A program made the position numbers and the translations under genes. A stretch of 52,445 nt of DNA. It comes from Acidobacteria bacterium 5-1. GTDB lineage: Bacteria; Acidobacteriota; Blastocatellia; Pyrinomonadales; Pyrinomonadaceae. A model generated the notes under the pieces. The model did not search any database and was not told where the DNA came from. It was given only the letters and a program-made list of their open reading frames with translations. Each line of letters starts with the position of its first letter. Positions within the stretch are counted from its first letter, which is position 1. Positions 8,341 through 17,152 of the stretch are shown piece by piece. Location of the stretch: NCBI GenBank assembly GCA_002050455.1, contig MWZA01000167.1:1-52445 (forward strand), read 5' to 3'.

Positions 8341-10585
8341 AATTTGCCAGTTGATTTTCCAGAGAGGTTTTCCAAACATTTTCTAATTCTGCAATTTTCG
8401 CGGAAATAACTTGTTTGTCATTGAATCTAATTTCTAAATTTTCGCCGCCAACTTTTCCCAAAATTTCAAACGGGCAGTTAGCGGCAATTTCTTTCACCTT
8501 TTCCAGATTTTCCGCTGCAAAACTTACCACGATGCGCGACGGCGATTCGCCGAAAAGCTGTGCTTCGGTTGATAAATTTTTGTCCTTTAAATCAATTTCC
8601 GCCCCGATTGCCTTGCGGTTTAATGACGAAAAACAACTTTCGGCAATTGCTACCGCCAAACCGCCGTCCGAGCAGTCGTGCGCTGATTTCAGCAAATATT
8701 CATCGGCTAATTTCAAACAGGTTTCCTGCACTTGTTTTTCCAAATTCAAATCAATTTCAGGAACTTCGCCGCTTTCAATAAGTTCTTTGGTCGTAAAACC
8801 CAAAATTGTCTGCGCGTATTCGCTGACCGATAAATCATCTTTTGTTTCGCCTAACAGCGCGATAATGTCGCCTTCATCCTTAAAACCCGGCGTGATTATT
8901 TTTCGCGCGTCTTCCAAAAGCCCGACCATTCCAATTACGGGTGTCGGCAAAATTCCGCGTCCTTCGGTTTCATTATAAAAAGAAACATTGCCCGAAACGA
9001 CGGGCGTTTCAAACATCTCACACGCCTCTTTCATTCCGTCAATCACGTCTGAAAATGACTGCATAACTTCCGGTCTTTCCGGCGAAGCAAAATTCAAACA
9101 ATTGGTTACGGCAATCGGTTTTGCGCCGACACAGACGACATTTCTCGCGCCTTCGGCAACCGCCAGTTTCGCGCCTTCTTTCGCATTTACCGCAACGAAA
9201 CGCGCATTTCCGTCCAGACACATCGCAATCGCTCGCCGAGTTTCTTTAACGCGCACAACCGCCGCATCCGCGCCCGGCAAAACCGCCGTATTCGTCCGAA
9301 CCATATAATCATATTGCTGATAAACCCAACGCTTTGAACAAATATTTGGTGCGGCGAGAAGTATTTTCAATACTTCATTTTGGTCTTCGGTCTTTGGTCT
9401 TCGATCTTCGGTCTTTGATTTTTGCCTTTCGCCTTTCGCCTTTCGCCTTTCGTAACGCGGTGCTTCGTCGGTCAGTTTATCAACCGGCAAATCGGCGACC
9501 ATTTCGCCGTTATGAAAAATTTTTAAACGATTTCCTTCAACCACGCGCCCGACGACAACCGCGTCTAGTTCCCATTTATTAAAAATTTCGATAATTTGCT
9601 TTTCGTGTCCTTTGTAAGCGACGATAATCATTCGTTCCTGCGATTCGCTTAAAAGCATTTCATACGCCGTCATATCAGTTTCGCGCTGCGGAATAAGCGT
9701 TAAATCTAGCTCCAAACCCGTTCCGGCACGCGCCGCCATTTCAACCGAAGAAGAAGTCAGACCAGCTGCGCCCATATCCTGAATTCCCGCAATCGCGCCG
9801 CTTCGCATTGCTTCCAGACACGCTTCCAATAATAATTTTTCCAGAAACGGGTCGCCGACCTGCACCGTCGGACGTTTTTCGAGTGCTTCTTCGTCAAATT
9901 CTGCCGAAGCCATTGTCGCGCCGTGAATTCCGTCGCGTCCGGTTTTTGCGCCGACATACAAAACCGGATTTCCGATGCCGCTTGCCTTGCCGAAAAAAAT
10001 CTGGTCTTTGCGGACAATTCCCAGAGCAAACGCATTGACCAGCGGATTTAAATTATAAGCGTCATCAAAAACGACTTCACCGCCGACGGTTGCTGTTCCG
10101 AAACAATTACCGTAATGCGCGATGCCGTCAACCACGCCTTTTAGGAGAGATTTATTGCGGTTGGCGTGTTTTTCGTGATTTAAACTGCCGAAACGCAAGC
10201 TGTTCATCAAAGCAATCGGACGCGCTCCCATCGTAAAAACATCGCGCAAAATTCCGCCGACACCGGTTGCCGCGCCTTGAAAAGGTTCGATAAAACTCGG
10301 ATGATTGTGCGATTCGACCTTAAAGGCGACGCACCAATCGTCGCCAATATCAACCACGCCCGCGTTTTCGCCCGGTGGAACGATAACTCTTTCGCCGCTC
10401 GTCGGCAGACGTTTCAGATGAACACGCGAAGATTTATAACTGCAATGCTCCGACCACATCACGCTGAAAACGCCGAGTTCGGTGAAATTCGGTTCGCGTC
10501 CGAGAATCTGTTTGATTTTTTCGTATTCTCCGGCGGTTAAATTATGCTGTGCAATAATTTCGGGAGTGATTGCGGAATTATTCAT
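8339..10585 (-). CDS. purL: Phosphoribosylformylglycinamidine synthase subunit PurL
   Basis: A 748-aa small-type PurL, the synthetase subunit that makes FGAM from FGAR, ATP and PurQ-derived ammonia in purine synthesis. The N-terminus shows the family signature [12 protein letters not shown], followed by [19 protein letters not shown] (ATP/substrate site), GGILRDVF and, in the second half, GNVSFYNET and [12 protein letters not shown]. The overall length is normal for the family. The linker between the two AIRS repeats, about residues 376-401, is [19 protein letters not shown] and is encoded by tandem word repeats (CCTTTCG, TCTTCGG) of the kind otherwise found between genes. purQ and purS are not adjacent. 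The gene has its own 5' gap with an upstream terminator, so it is probably transcribed alone. Confidence 0.96.
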   Translation of the reverse strand: MNNSAITPEIIAQHNLTAGEYEKIKQILGREPNFTELGVFSVMWSEHCSYKSSRVHLKRLPTSGERVIVPPGENAGVVDIGDDWCVAFKVESHNHPSFIEPFQGAATGVGGILRDVFTMGARPIALMNSLRFGSLNHEKHANRNKSLLKGVVDGIAHYGNCFGTATVGGEVVFDDAYNLNPLVNAFALGIVRKDQIFFGKASGIGNPVLYVGAKTGRDGIHGATMASAEFDEEALEKRPTVQVGDPFLEKLLLEACLEAMRSGAIAGIQDMGAAGLTSSSVEMAARAGTGLELDLTLIPQRETDMTAYEMLLSESQERMIIVAYKGHEKQIIEIFNKWELDAVVVGRVVEGNRLKIFHNGEMVADLPVDKLTDEAPRYERRKAKGERQKSKTEDRRPKTEDQNEVLKILLAAPNICSKRWVYQQYDYMVRTNTAVLPGADAAVVRVKETRRAIAMCLDGNARFVAVNAKEGAKLAVAEGARNVVCVGAKPIAVTNCLNFASPERPEVMQSFSDVIDGMKEACEMFETPVVSGNVSFYNETEGRGILPTPVIGMVGLLEDARKIITPGFKDEGDIIALLGETKDDLSVSEYAQTILGFTTKELIESGEVPEIDLNLEKQVQETCLKLADEYLLKSAHDCSDGGLAVAIAESCFSSLNRKAIGAEIDLKDKNLSTEAQLFGESPSRIVVSFAAENLEKVKEIAANCPFEILGKVGGENLEIRFNDKQVISAKIAELENVWKTSLENQLAN
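9381..9458. repeat. Tandem word repeat inside purL
   Basis: On the plus strand, CTTCGGTCTTTGGTCTTCGATCTTCGGTC is followed by CCTTTCG repeated four times. This is a short-period simple repeat kept in frame with purL and free of stops, encoding a charged linker. Confidence 0.8.
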
Positions 10586-10621
10586 CGGTAATGCTCTCTA
10601 ATAAGAAAATCTCGTTTAAAA

Positions 10622-10680
10622 CAAAAAAGAGAGTTTATGCGTTTCAGACTTGTTTTTCAAATCCGATTCAATAAACTCTC
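10622..10680 (-). terminator. Likely terminator of the thioredoxin/redoxin pair
   Basis: On the minus strand GAGAGTTTAT pairs with ATAAACTCTC across a loop of about 35 bases and is followed by TTTTTTG. It lies just after the stop of the TlpA-like gene and before purL. The long loop lowers confidence. Confidence 0.55.
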
Positions 10681-10732
10681 CCTAATATTTTAATTTTCAG
10701 CAGCGAATTAGCACTGATTTTGAGGAAAAACT

Positions 10733-11374
10733 TTAATTCGCTTTTGTGTTTTGTATTTGCTTTGCTGCTTCTATCGGTAAAGTTTTATCAATTTCGCCTC
10801 GCACGATTTCAGGTTTAATTTTTCCTTGTCGAATATAAACAACTTCGCCTTTTTCATTGAGCAGAACGGTAAAGGGAAGTCCGCCTTGCCAGTCTTTGGT
10901 GACCGAAGCGATTGCTGCTTCTTCATTGTCGGTTTTTAAAAGATAAGCGGGCATCTCAGCTTTCATATTTACTAAAAACTTTGGAACTTCACGATTTATT
11001 TCCGCCGAATCATCAAGCGAAATAGTAATAAAATCAATTTTCCCTTTATAATCCGCGTCAATTTTCACAAGTTCGGGAAATTCTTCGCGGCATGGGTCGC
11101 ACCATGTTGCCCAAAAATTAATGAGTAAAGGTTTTGACATTTCACCGTCGCGTTTGAGCAAATTTTTGAGCGCAGCTTCATCAATCTGCGTAACTTTCGG
11201 CAGATTTAAAACTGTTGCAGTTGCTTTCGGTGGAGTTTTTTTAACGGAGGTTCTCGGTTTGGGCTTTTGCTTTTGTCCAAAAGTTTCTGTTACAAGCACT
11301 TGAGCGAAAATGATAACAAAACCAAACAGAAGAATATTTTTCATTCTCGCCCAATTTATTGAATTTTTTTTCAT
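10733..11374 (-). CDS. Secreted TlpA-like thioredoxin-fold protein
   Basis: A 213-aa protein with an N-terminal hydrophobic export signal (about residues 12-33, ending TFGQ), a Lys/Pro-rich linker, then a TlpA/ResA-type thioredoxin domain. The active site is C92-D-P-C95 in WATWCDPCREEFPEL, so it should act as a periplasmic thiol reductant, for example in cytochrome c or cofactor maturation. The cis-Pro region is GLPFTVLL. A second in-frame Met at residue 11 is an alternative start and would leave a normal signal peptide. It starts 11 bases after the redoxin gene on the same strand, so the two form an operon. Confidence 0.85.
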   Translation of the reverse strand: MKKNSINWARMKNILLFGFVIIFAQVLVTETFGQKQKPKPRTSVKKTPPKATATVLNLPKVTQIDEAALKNLLKRDGEMSKPLLINFWATWCDPCREEFPELVKIDADYKGKIDFITISLDDSAEINREVPKFLVNMKAEMPAYLLKTDNEEAAIASVTKDWQGGLPFTVLLNEKGEVVYIRQGKIKPEIVRGEIDKTLPIEAAKQIQNTKAN

Positions 11375-11385
11375 CCTTTTAACCT

Positions 11386-11979
11386 TTATTCTTTCCTCTT
11401 AATTGAGCAGCCGAAAGCGTTTGCGCTGGTTTTCGCAATTGTTTTTCCGTTCAACGCGGAATCAAACGCAACGGTCAAATAACTTTCCGTAACATTTTTA
11501 CCCGAACGGTCATTGTCAATCGCGCCGTGATACATCAAAACATTTTTCTCGTTAAAATAAAACGCTTCGGGCGTAACGTTCGCGCCGAGTTGGTCTGCCA
11601 AAACGTTTCCTTTGTCAACCAACATCGGGAATTTATAATTTTCTTCGGCGTGCGATTTGACCCAAGCGAGCGATTCGGTTGAATTGGAATTGATGCCGAT
11701 AAAGTTGATGCCTTTGGCTTTGTAACTTTCGGCAATTTTGTTGATTCTTCCGTTGTAACCTTTAACGACCGGGCATTGCGCCGAAAGAAAAATGACAACC
11801 GCGCCGTTTTTACCTTTCAAATCATTGAAAGATTGTTTTTTGCCGTTGATGTCGGGCAAAGTAAAATTGTCCAAAGTTTTGCCGACGGCAAAATCGTCGT
11901 TTGCACGGCTCATCTTGGCAAATGAAACAAATGCAATTAACACAAAAAGCGCGACAAATAAAATGTTTTTCCGCTTCAT
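11386..11979 (-). CDS. Secreted redoxin (AhpC/TSA-like) protein
   Basis: A 197-aa protein with a signal peptide (KRKNILFVALFVLIAFVSFA) and a peroxiredoxin-like thioredoxin fold. The reactive region is FLSAQCPVVKGYNGRI, with a single Cys at position 69 where peroxiredoxins carry the peroxidatic Cys. There is no CXXC, and another Cys lies near the C-terminus (AFGCSIKRKE). This CPVVKGY group is typically annotated as redoxin-domain protein; its substrate is unknown. It is the first gene of a two-gene operon with the TlpA-like protein, suggesting a partner relationship in the periplasm. About 180 bases upstream are free of genes and likely hold the promoter. Confidence 0.82.
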   Translation of the reverse strand: MKRKNILFVALFVLIAFVSFAKMSRANDDFAVGKTLDNFTLPDINGKKQSFNDLKGKNGAVVIFLSAQCPVVKGYNGRINKIAESYKAKGINFIGINSNSTESLAWVKSHAEENYKFPMLVDKGNVLADQLGANVTPEAFYFNEKNVLMYHGAIDNDRSGKNVTESYLTVAFDSALNGKTIAKTSANAFGCSIKRKE

Positions 11980-12159
11980 TGATTTTTACTCCTTAAAATT
12001 TAAAAAATATCGAAGCAATAAGTTTAATAACCAATTGTTTCAATGACAAGTTGTGCTGTTTTTACGAGCCTCAAACTTATTATGTTTCGCTTTGACAAAA
12101 ATTATTTCCCAAATCTGAGATGTTTAAATTTTAATTTTAGACTGAAAGTTTCAGACAAA

Positions 12160-13407
12160 CTAACGAAAAAGTCTTGGCAAACGATTGTTCAAATTTTTCG
12201 GCAGTAGAATTTCCATTGCATCGTCAACCGTTACGATTCCGGCAATTTCGCCCAAATCGTCAATCACGGGCAAAGCAAGAAGATTATATTCGGCGATTGT
12301 CTGGGCAACTTCTTCCGCGTCGTCATTTGGGTGCGCGAACTGAAATTTATCGCGCATCACCTGTGAAAGCTGAAAAGTCGGGTCGGCTAAAATCAGACTC
12401 CGCAGAGAAATCAGCCCGGAAAGTTTCCAAGAATTTTCTTCTTCGACAATGTAAAGGTAATAAATCATATTTGGCGTTTCCGCCATATCGCGCAGACGCG
12501 CAATCGCTTGGCTGACAGTTAAATCTTTCGGAAGCGTAACAAATTCCGTCGTCATCAAACCGCCCGCCGTGTCTTTGTCGAAAGGAAGAAGCTCGGCAAC
12601 GTCGGCTTTTTCTTCTTCTTCCATCAAATCAAAAAGTTCCTGCGCCCTTTCTTCGTCCATTTCGCCCAGTACGTCAACCGCGTCGTCCGGCGACATTTCT
12701 TCCAAAAGATCGGCGGCACGCTCTCCGTCCATTTCTTCGAGAATTCGCGCTTGGTTTTCCGTGGACATTTCCTCTAAAGTGTCGGCGGCGATTTCGTTGT
12801 CAAGAGATTCGACGATTTCCGTGCGGTGAATCGGCGACAAGGTTTCAGCAAGCTGTGCGATTTCAACCGGATGAAGCCGCGAAAGTTTGTCTTTTGAAGA
12901 TTTTAACTGCACGGCGACGCTTGATTTATCGGTTGCCAAATAGCCGACATCCGCCCAGTCAAGCACTTCGACAATGCGACTGCTGCCATAAAAACCGGCG
13001 GGCATCAAACGACGCAAAAATCCCTGAAGGCTGACATCCGCGCCGGTTACGCGCCAGCGCGTTCCAACTTCGATAATCTGCACGTCGTTGACACGCACGA
13101 CGCGCTTGCCGTCAACATCTATTAACTGATTATCCAAAACGTCTTTCGCCAATAAAACTTCGCCCGTCCGACGAGTGAAAGGTCGCAAATCAAGCACTAC
13201 CGAATTCATTCCGGCTCCGTTTTTATCAAGCGCGGAAATTTTCGATTGCGGCATAAAAAAATTTCGGCGGCGATAACGCGCCACAAGTCCGATAACCGGT
13301 GGATAATCTTCTTCGCCGTAGCGCACAATTACATCTTTTATGACGGCAATTTTTTCGCCTTCGGCATCGAAAATCGGACGACCGAGAATTTGCGACAAAT
13401 ACAACAT
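12160..13407 (-). CDS. PRC-barrel, MgtE_N and CBS domain protein without a transport domain
   Basis: A 415-aa soluble protein. Residues 1-80 and again about 85-160 resemble PRC-barrel modules (LGRPIFDAEGEKIAVIKDV). Residues about 175-280 are MgtE N-terminal superhelix repeats (EEMDGERAADLLEEMSPDD), and about 285-400 a CBS pair (GLMTTEFVTLPKDLTVSQA; ALPVIDDLGEIAGIVTVDD). In MgtE the N and CBS domains sense cytosolic magnesium and gate the attached channel; here no membrane helices follow, and the protein ends after the CBS pair. It could be a stand-alone metal sensor that regulates a transporter encoded elsewhere. No transporter lies beside it in this window. Confidence 0.82.
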   Translation of the reverse strand: MLYLSQILGRPIFDAEGEKIAVIKDVIVRYGEEDYPPVIGLVARYRRRNFFMPQSKISALDKNGAGMNSVVLDLRPFTRRTGEVLLAKDVLDNQLIDVDGKRVVRVNDVQIIEVGTRWRVTGADVSLQGFLRRLMPAGFYGSSRIVEVLDWADVGYLATDKSSVAVQLKSSKDKLSRLHPVEIAQLAETLSPIHRTEIVESLDNEIAADTLEEMSTENQARILEEMDGERAADLLEEMSPDDAVDVLGEMDEERAQELFDLMEEEEKADVAELLPFDKDTAGGLMTTEFVTLPKDLTVSQAIARLRDMAETPNMIYYLYIVEEENSWKLSGLISLRSLILADPTFQLSQVMRDKFQFAHPNDDAEEVAQTIAEYNLLALPVIDDLGEIAGIVTVDDAMEILLPKNLNNRLPRLFR

Positions 13408-13517
13408 AACTTAAAGATAAACGATGTCTGTCAAAGGTTGAAGTGTAAAACGAAACTTTAGAAAAATTTTACCGCTCATTTTTGTTTGAAAAAAATAAAT
13501 CTTGTATGATTACAAAT

Positions 13518-13568
13518 AGTTCAAAGTTTAAAGCTGAAGTTTGTGATTTTAATTTTGAACTTTGAACT
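13518..13568. repeat. Short inverted repeat before the PH-domain gene
   Basis: AGTTCAAAGTT and AACTTTGAACT face each other around a loop of about 29 bases, ending just before the ATG at 13575. It could be a hairpin in the leader or another word-type repeat of the kind common in this window. Confidence 0.5.
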
Positions 13569-13574
13569 AATTTT

Positions 13575-14165
13575 ATGTTTTGCACAAAATGCGGCGCACA
13601 AAATTCGGACGAAGCAGTTTATTGCCAAAAATGCGGCACTGTTCTTGAAGCCGAAGAGGAAACAAGGCTGGCGCGTCCGGCAAGAAACAATCTAAACGAT
13701 GATGACGAAACGCAGATTTTTTCGATTCGTCCGACGTTAATGTTTGTCAAGGTCGGTTACGGCTTGGCGGTTTTGGGCGCGTTTTTATTGGTTTTTTTGC
13801 TTTATTATGCAGGAAATCTGTTCGGTTTGGATATTCCTTGGTGGTTTTCCATTTTAGCCGGACTTTCTCTGCTTTTGATACCGGCGTTTTATCACTTTAA
13901 ACAAAAAACAGTGCGTTATATTCTGACCGATGCAAAAATTGAGATTGATCAAGGTTTAATTTCTCATACAACTAAAAATGTTCCGCTTCGCACGATTCAG
14001 GACGTAACCGTTTCGGCGACAGTTCCGCAGAGACTTCTCGGCTTTGGCAATCTGGTTATCGAAAATGCGGGCGAAAACAACAGCCAAATTGTTTTGAAAA
14101 ATATCAATTCACCGAAAAAATATGCGGAAGTTTTGCTCAAACAAATGCGGCAACTTAATAGATAA
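13575..14165 (+). CDS. Zinc-ribbon plus bacterial PH domain (YdbS-like) membrane protein
   Basis: A 196-aa protein. It begins with a zinc ribbon (C3, C6, C17, C20 in CTKCG...CQKCG), then an acidic linker, two membrane helices near residues 59-78 and 88-108, and a bPH2-type domain after them (YILTDAKIEIDQGLI, VPLRTIQDVTVS, GFGNLVIENAG). Proteins of this architecture are of unknown function; the PH-like domain is thought to mediate protein contacts at the membrane. It is followed, after a strong palindrome, by rfbB on the same strand, but there is no functional link visible. Confidence 0.8.
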   Translation: MFCTKCGAQNSDEAVYCQKCGTVLEAEEETRLARPARNNLNDDDETQIFSIRPTLMFVKVGYGLAVLGAFLLVFLLYYAGNLFGLDIPWWFSILAGLSLLLIPAFYHFKQKTVRYILTDAKIEIDQGLISHTTKNVPLRTIQDVTVSATVPQRLLGFGNLVIENAGENNSQIVLKNINSPKKYAEVLLKQMRQLNR

Positions 14166-14240
14166 AGAATTCAAACAGGATAGACAGGATTTACAGGATA
14201 ATAAAATTTGTTTTATCCTATCTATCCTGTTTGAATTCTT
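14165..14240. repeat. 19-bp inverted repeat (AGGATAGACAGGAT type) between the PH-domain gene and rfbB
   Basis: AAGAATTCAAACAGGATAG is repeated perfectly in inverse orientation as CTATCCTGTTTGAATTCTT around a 38-base spacer that itself repeats ACAGGAT. It fills the gap between two genes. It is a word-type repeat and could act as a transcription or RNA-stability hairpin, but no T run follows. Confidence 0.75.
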
Positions 14241-14250
14241 GCTTTGAAAT

Positions 14251-15276
14251 ATGAAAACTATTTTTATAACCGGCGGCGCGGGTTTTATCGGCTCGACTTT
14301 TGTTAGATTAATTTTAGAAGAAACTTCCAATGTTGAAATTATCAATTTTGACGCGCTGACTTATGCGGGAAATTTAGAAAACTTAAACGGATTAGACAAA
14401 ACGCGCCATAAATTTATCAAAGGCGACATCACCAAGCGCGAAGAAGTTTTCGACGCTTTACCAGAAAAGGCGGAAGCAATTTTTAATTTTGCCGCCGAAT
14501 CGCACGTTGATAGAAGCATCAATTCGGCAAGCGAATTCGTTTTGACAAATGTTCTCGGAACGCAGGTTTTGCTGGACGCGGCACGCGCAAAAAATATACG
14601 TCGTTTTGTGCAGATTTCAACCGACGAAGTGCAGGGAAGTTTGCCCGAAGACAGCAATTTATTTTTTACTGAAGATTCGTCTCTAAAGCCGAATTCGCCG
14701 TATGCCGCGTCAAAAGCCGCCGCCGAACACTTTGTCCGCGCCGCGCACGAAACTTTTGGTGTTGGCACAATTATTACCCGTTGCGGAAACAACTACGGCG
14801 GGCGGCAATTTCCCGAAAAACTGATTCCGCTGATGATTGCCAACGCGATGAACGACGAACCTTTGCCCGTCTATGGCGACGGAAAAAACGTGCGCGATTG
14901 GATTTTTGTTGAAGACCATTGCCGCGCTATTTGGCTGGCATACGAAAAAGGCAAATCGGGCGAAAGCTACAATATCGGCGCGAGAAATGAGCGGCAAAAT
15001 ATCGAAGTTGTCAAATCAATTCTTGACGCGCTCGGCAAACCGCATTCGCTCATTAAATTTGTAACCGACCGGCTCGGACACGACCGGCGTTACGCAATTG
15101 ACGCGACCAAAGTTGAAAATGAACTCGGCTGGAAGCCGCAAACGACATGGGAAGAAGGTTTGCAAAAGACAATTCGCTGGTATCAGGAAAATCAAGATTG
15201 GGTGAATCGCATCAGAAACGGCGCGTATCGTGATTATTATAAAAATCATTACAGAATGGAAGTCGGAGGCAAATGA
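14251..15276 (+). CDS. rfbB: dTDP-glucose 4,6-dehydratase
   Basis: A 341-aa extended SDR enzyme, the second step of dTDP-L-rhamnose synthesis. The NAD-binding loop is GGAGFIG at residues 8-14. The catalytic Asp-Glu pair is in STDEVQGSL (family TDEVYG), and the Tyr/Lys pair is Y151 and K155 in SPYAASKAA. FNFAAESHVDRSI and TRCGNNYGGRQFPEKLIP are strongly diagnostic of RmlB. Its last four bases overlap the start of rfbD (ATGA), so the two are translationally coupled. Rhamnose would feed cell-surface polysaccharide, in keeping with the Wzc-type kinase in this window. rfbA and rfbC are not present here. Confidence 0.93.
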   Translation: MKTIFITGGAGFIGSTFVRLILEETSNVEIINFDALTYAGNLENLNGLDKTRHKFIKGDITKREEVFDALPEKAEAIFNFAAESHVDRSINSASEFVLTNVLGTQVLLDAARAKNIRRFVQISTDEVQGSLPEDSNLFFTEDSSLKPNSPYAASKAAAEHFVRAAHETFGVGTIITRCGNNYGGRQFPEKLIPLMIANAMNDEPLPVYGDGKNVRDWIFVEDHCRAIWLAYEKGKSGESYNIGARNERQNIEVVKSILDALGKPHSLIKFVTDRLGHDRRYAIDATKVENELGWKPQTTWEEGLQKTIRWYQENQDWVNRIRNGAYRDYYKNHYRMEVGGK

Positions 15277-16136
15277 GAATTTTAATCACTGGCGCAAACG
15301 GAATGGTCGCAAGAGCAGCAATTGATTATTGCCGTTCAATCGGCGATGAGATTACGGCATTAACGCGCCAAGAATGTGATATTGCGAACGCCGGACAAGT
15401 AGAAAAAGTTTTTCAAAGTGAAAAGCCCGATGCCGTGATAAATTGTGCGGCTTACACGGATGTTGACGGCGCGGAAACAAACAGGGAAATTTGTTACAAG
15501 GCAAACACAACCGGTGTCGAAAATTTGGCGTTGGCTTCTAAAAAGATTGATTGCGCGTTTGTAACGATTTCTACCGATTTTGTTTTCGATGGAACAAAAG
15601 ATGATTTTTATACGCAGCGCGATACGCCAAATCCGCAGAGCGTTTATGCCAAATCAAAACTCGAAGGCGAAATTCGCGCTCGAAATGCTTATGCCCGTTC
15701 AATTATCGCACGTTCAGGCTGGATTTATGGCAACGACGGTACGAATTTTTTAAGCGTTCTGCCCAAACTTCTGGCGGAAGGAAAACAAATTAAAGCGATT
15801 TCCGATTCTTTCGGAACGCCGACTTTTGCTAAAGATTTAGCGCGGCGACTTCGTGAACTTGCCGAACTCGATTTGCCCGCCGTTTATCACGTTACAAATG
15901 CGGGCGAAGGCACAAGTTACGCCGGTTTTGCACAAAAAGTTTGCGAGATTAACGGAATCAATAAAAATTTAATTAAAAGTGTTTTGACCAGAGGTTTGAA
16001 GCGTCCCGCGCCGCGTCCGCAGTTTTCGCGGCTTAAATGTTTGTTTAGCCCAAAATTCGGACTTTCCCCACTGCCGGATTGGGAAGAATCTCTGACAAAC
16101 TATTTGATTTCGCAAAGTATTCCAAATTCCTGTTGA
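15273..16136 (+). CDS. rfbD: dTDP-4-dehydrorhamnose reductase
   Basis: A 287-aa SDR enzyme making dTDP-L-rhamnose, the last step of the pathway. It shows the nucleotide loop GANGMVARAA, then INCAAYTDVDGAE, a near-perfect RmlD signature, and STDFVFDG. The catalytic Tyr and Lys are Y125 and K129 in YAKSKLEGE. SGWIYGNDGTNF and PTFAKDLAR are also typical. It overlaps rfbB by four bases and is the last gene of the pair; the next gene is on the other strand and converges on it. Confidence 0.92.
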   Translation: MRILITGANGMVARAAIDYCRSIGDEITALTRQECDIANAGQVEKVFQSEKPDAVINCAAYTDVDGAETNREICYKANTTGVENLALASKKIDCAFVTISTDFVFDGTKDDFYTQRDTPNPQSVYAKSKLEGEIRARNAYARSIIARSGWIYGNDGTNFLSVLPKLLAEGKQIKAISDSFGTPTFAKDLARRLRELAELDLPAVYHVTNAGEGTSYAGFAQKVCEINGINKNLIKSVLTRGLKRPAPRPQFSRLKCLFSPKFGLSPLPDWEESLTNYLISQSIPNSC

Positions 16137-16155
16137 TTGCAAATAAATTCCGGTG

Positions 16156-17085
16156 TTAAGCCGTAATAATTACGGCTTTCGAGCCGGTCAGTTCCGAGAA
16201 ATCTTTAGTAAAAATTGTATCAACGCGCCGAATCTGACCAATTGTTTCAACAATATCTTGAGTTGAAACAAAACCGTCTTCGACGTGCGCGATTGCCCAC
16301 ACCGGAATATGTGAAGCCGTCCGCAGAGTTTCTTCGACAAGGCGCAAATACTGTGATTTTGTTTCGATGAGCGTTCCGAGTTTGCCCGCTTGCGCCTTTT
16401 CCAAATCGTTCCAAAAGTCATCGCCGAAACGAAGCCATTCCTCGCGCCAAGCAGTCCATCCCAAATAATTTTGCTGGCTTTGATTGTGTGCCGACGGAAG
16501 CCGCAAAAACATCAAATCCATATAATTTTCAGCGATAAAATCGTTGGCGTTTTTGTTTTGACAGGTGTTGTTCTGCCCGTTGTTGACAGGTTCGGGCGAC
16601 ACGCTCCAGAGCCGTCGGAAAACGTTTGATAGCGGCTGCCGAAGTTCGAGCGTTTCTTTATCGAAAGACAAAAGATAATCGCCGACGCTCATGCCGACGC
16701 TCAAAGCAATTGCCTGCGCGACGGGCGAAGAAAGTTTTTCGATGTTGTTCCGCACATTGTCAAACCACCACGCATCAGTTTCATTAAACCATTTTTTCAG
16801 CGATTCGTTTTGCAGACGATAACGCGGGACGTAAGCGTCTTCCAAAATCGAATTAACGTCTTCGTCAGACAATTTTTCGGCGTTGTTTAGAATTACGGCA
16901 ACGGCTTTTGTCCAAGCCGACTGCGTTAAATCATTGGCGAGAACGCGCACCGTCCAGCGTTTCAGATATACGCCGAGATTCGGCTCACTCATAAAGGGCA
17001 AAATGGCGGAATTAAATTTCAGACGGCGTAGAACATTAAGTTCAAAAGCAAGCCAGCCCTTCGGTGTAATGGATTTTGTGAACAT
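16156..17085 (-). CDS. Hypothetical protein, 309 aa
   Basis: I do not recognise this family. The protein is soluble with no signal or membrane helix, tryptophan-rich (AWWFDNVRNN, WTAWREEWLRFGDDFW), and appears largely helical. A Gln/Asn-rich stretch (NNGQNNTCQNKNAND) in the middle looks like a low-complexity insertion. The C-terminus reads VDTIFTKDFSELTGSKAVIITA, which could be a beta-alpha-beta end. Codon use matches the neighbours and the frame is long and clean, so it is a real gene. It lies about 50 bases downstream of the HD-GYP gene on the same strand, separated by a short inverted repeat. Confidence 0.7.
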   Translation of the reverse strand: MFTKSITPKGWLAFELNVLRRLKFNSAILPFMSEPNLGVYLKRWTVRVLANDLTQSAWTKAVAVILNNAEKLSDEDVNSILEDAYVPRYRLQNESLKKWFNETDAWWFDNVRNNIEKLSSPVAQAIALSVGMSVGDYLLSFDKETLELRQPLSNVFRRLWSVSPEPVNNGQNNTCQNKNANDFIAENYMDLMFLRLPSAHNQSQQNYLGWTAWREEWLRFGDDFWNDLEKAQAGKLGTLIETKSQYLRLVEETLRTASHIPVWAIAHVEDGFVSTQDIVETIGQIRRVDTIFTKDFSELTGSKAVIITA

Positions 17086-17096
17086 AAAATTCCGAG

Positions 17097-17152
17097 TGCC
17101 AAGTGCTAAGTGTAAAATGAGGGAATACAGGACTTAGAACTCAATACTAAGC
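17097..17152. repeat. Short inverted word repeat overlapping the 3' end of the HD-GYP gene
   Basis: AGTGCCAAGTGCTAAGTG and ACTCAATACTAAGCACTT are inverted relatives. The right arm encodes the last residues of the HD-GYP protein. Confidence 0.45.

Noticed and set aside
8415-8978. A 187-aa plus-strand ORF within purL
   Set aside because: Shadow of the purL reading; Ser/Lys-rich composition and no start site.
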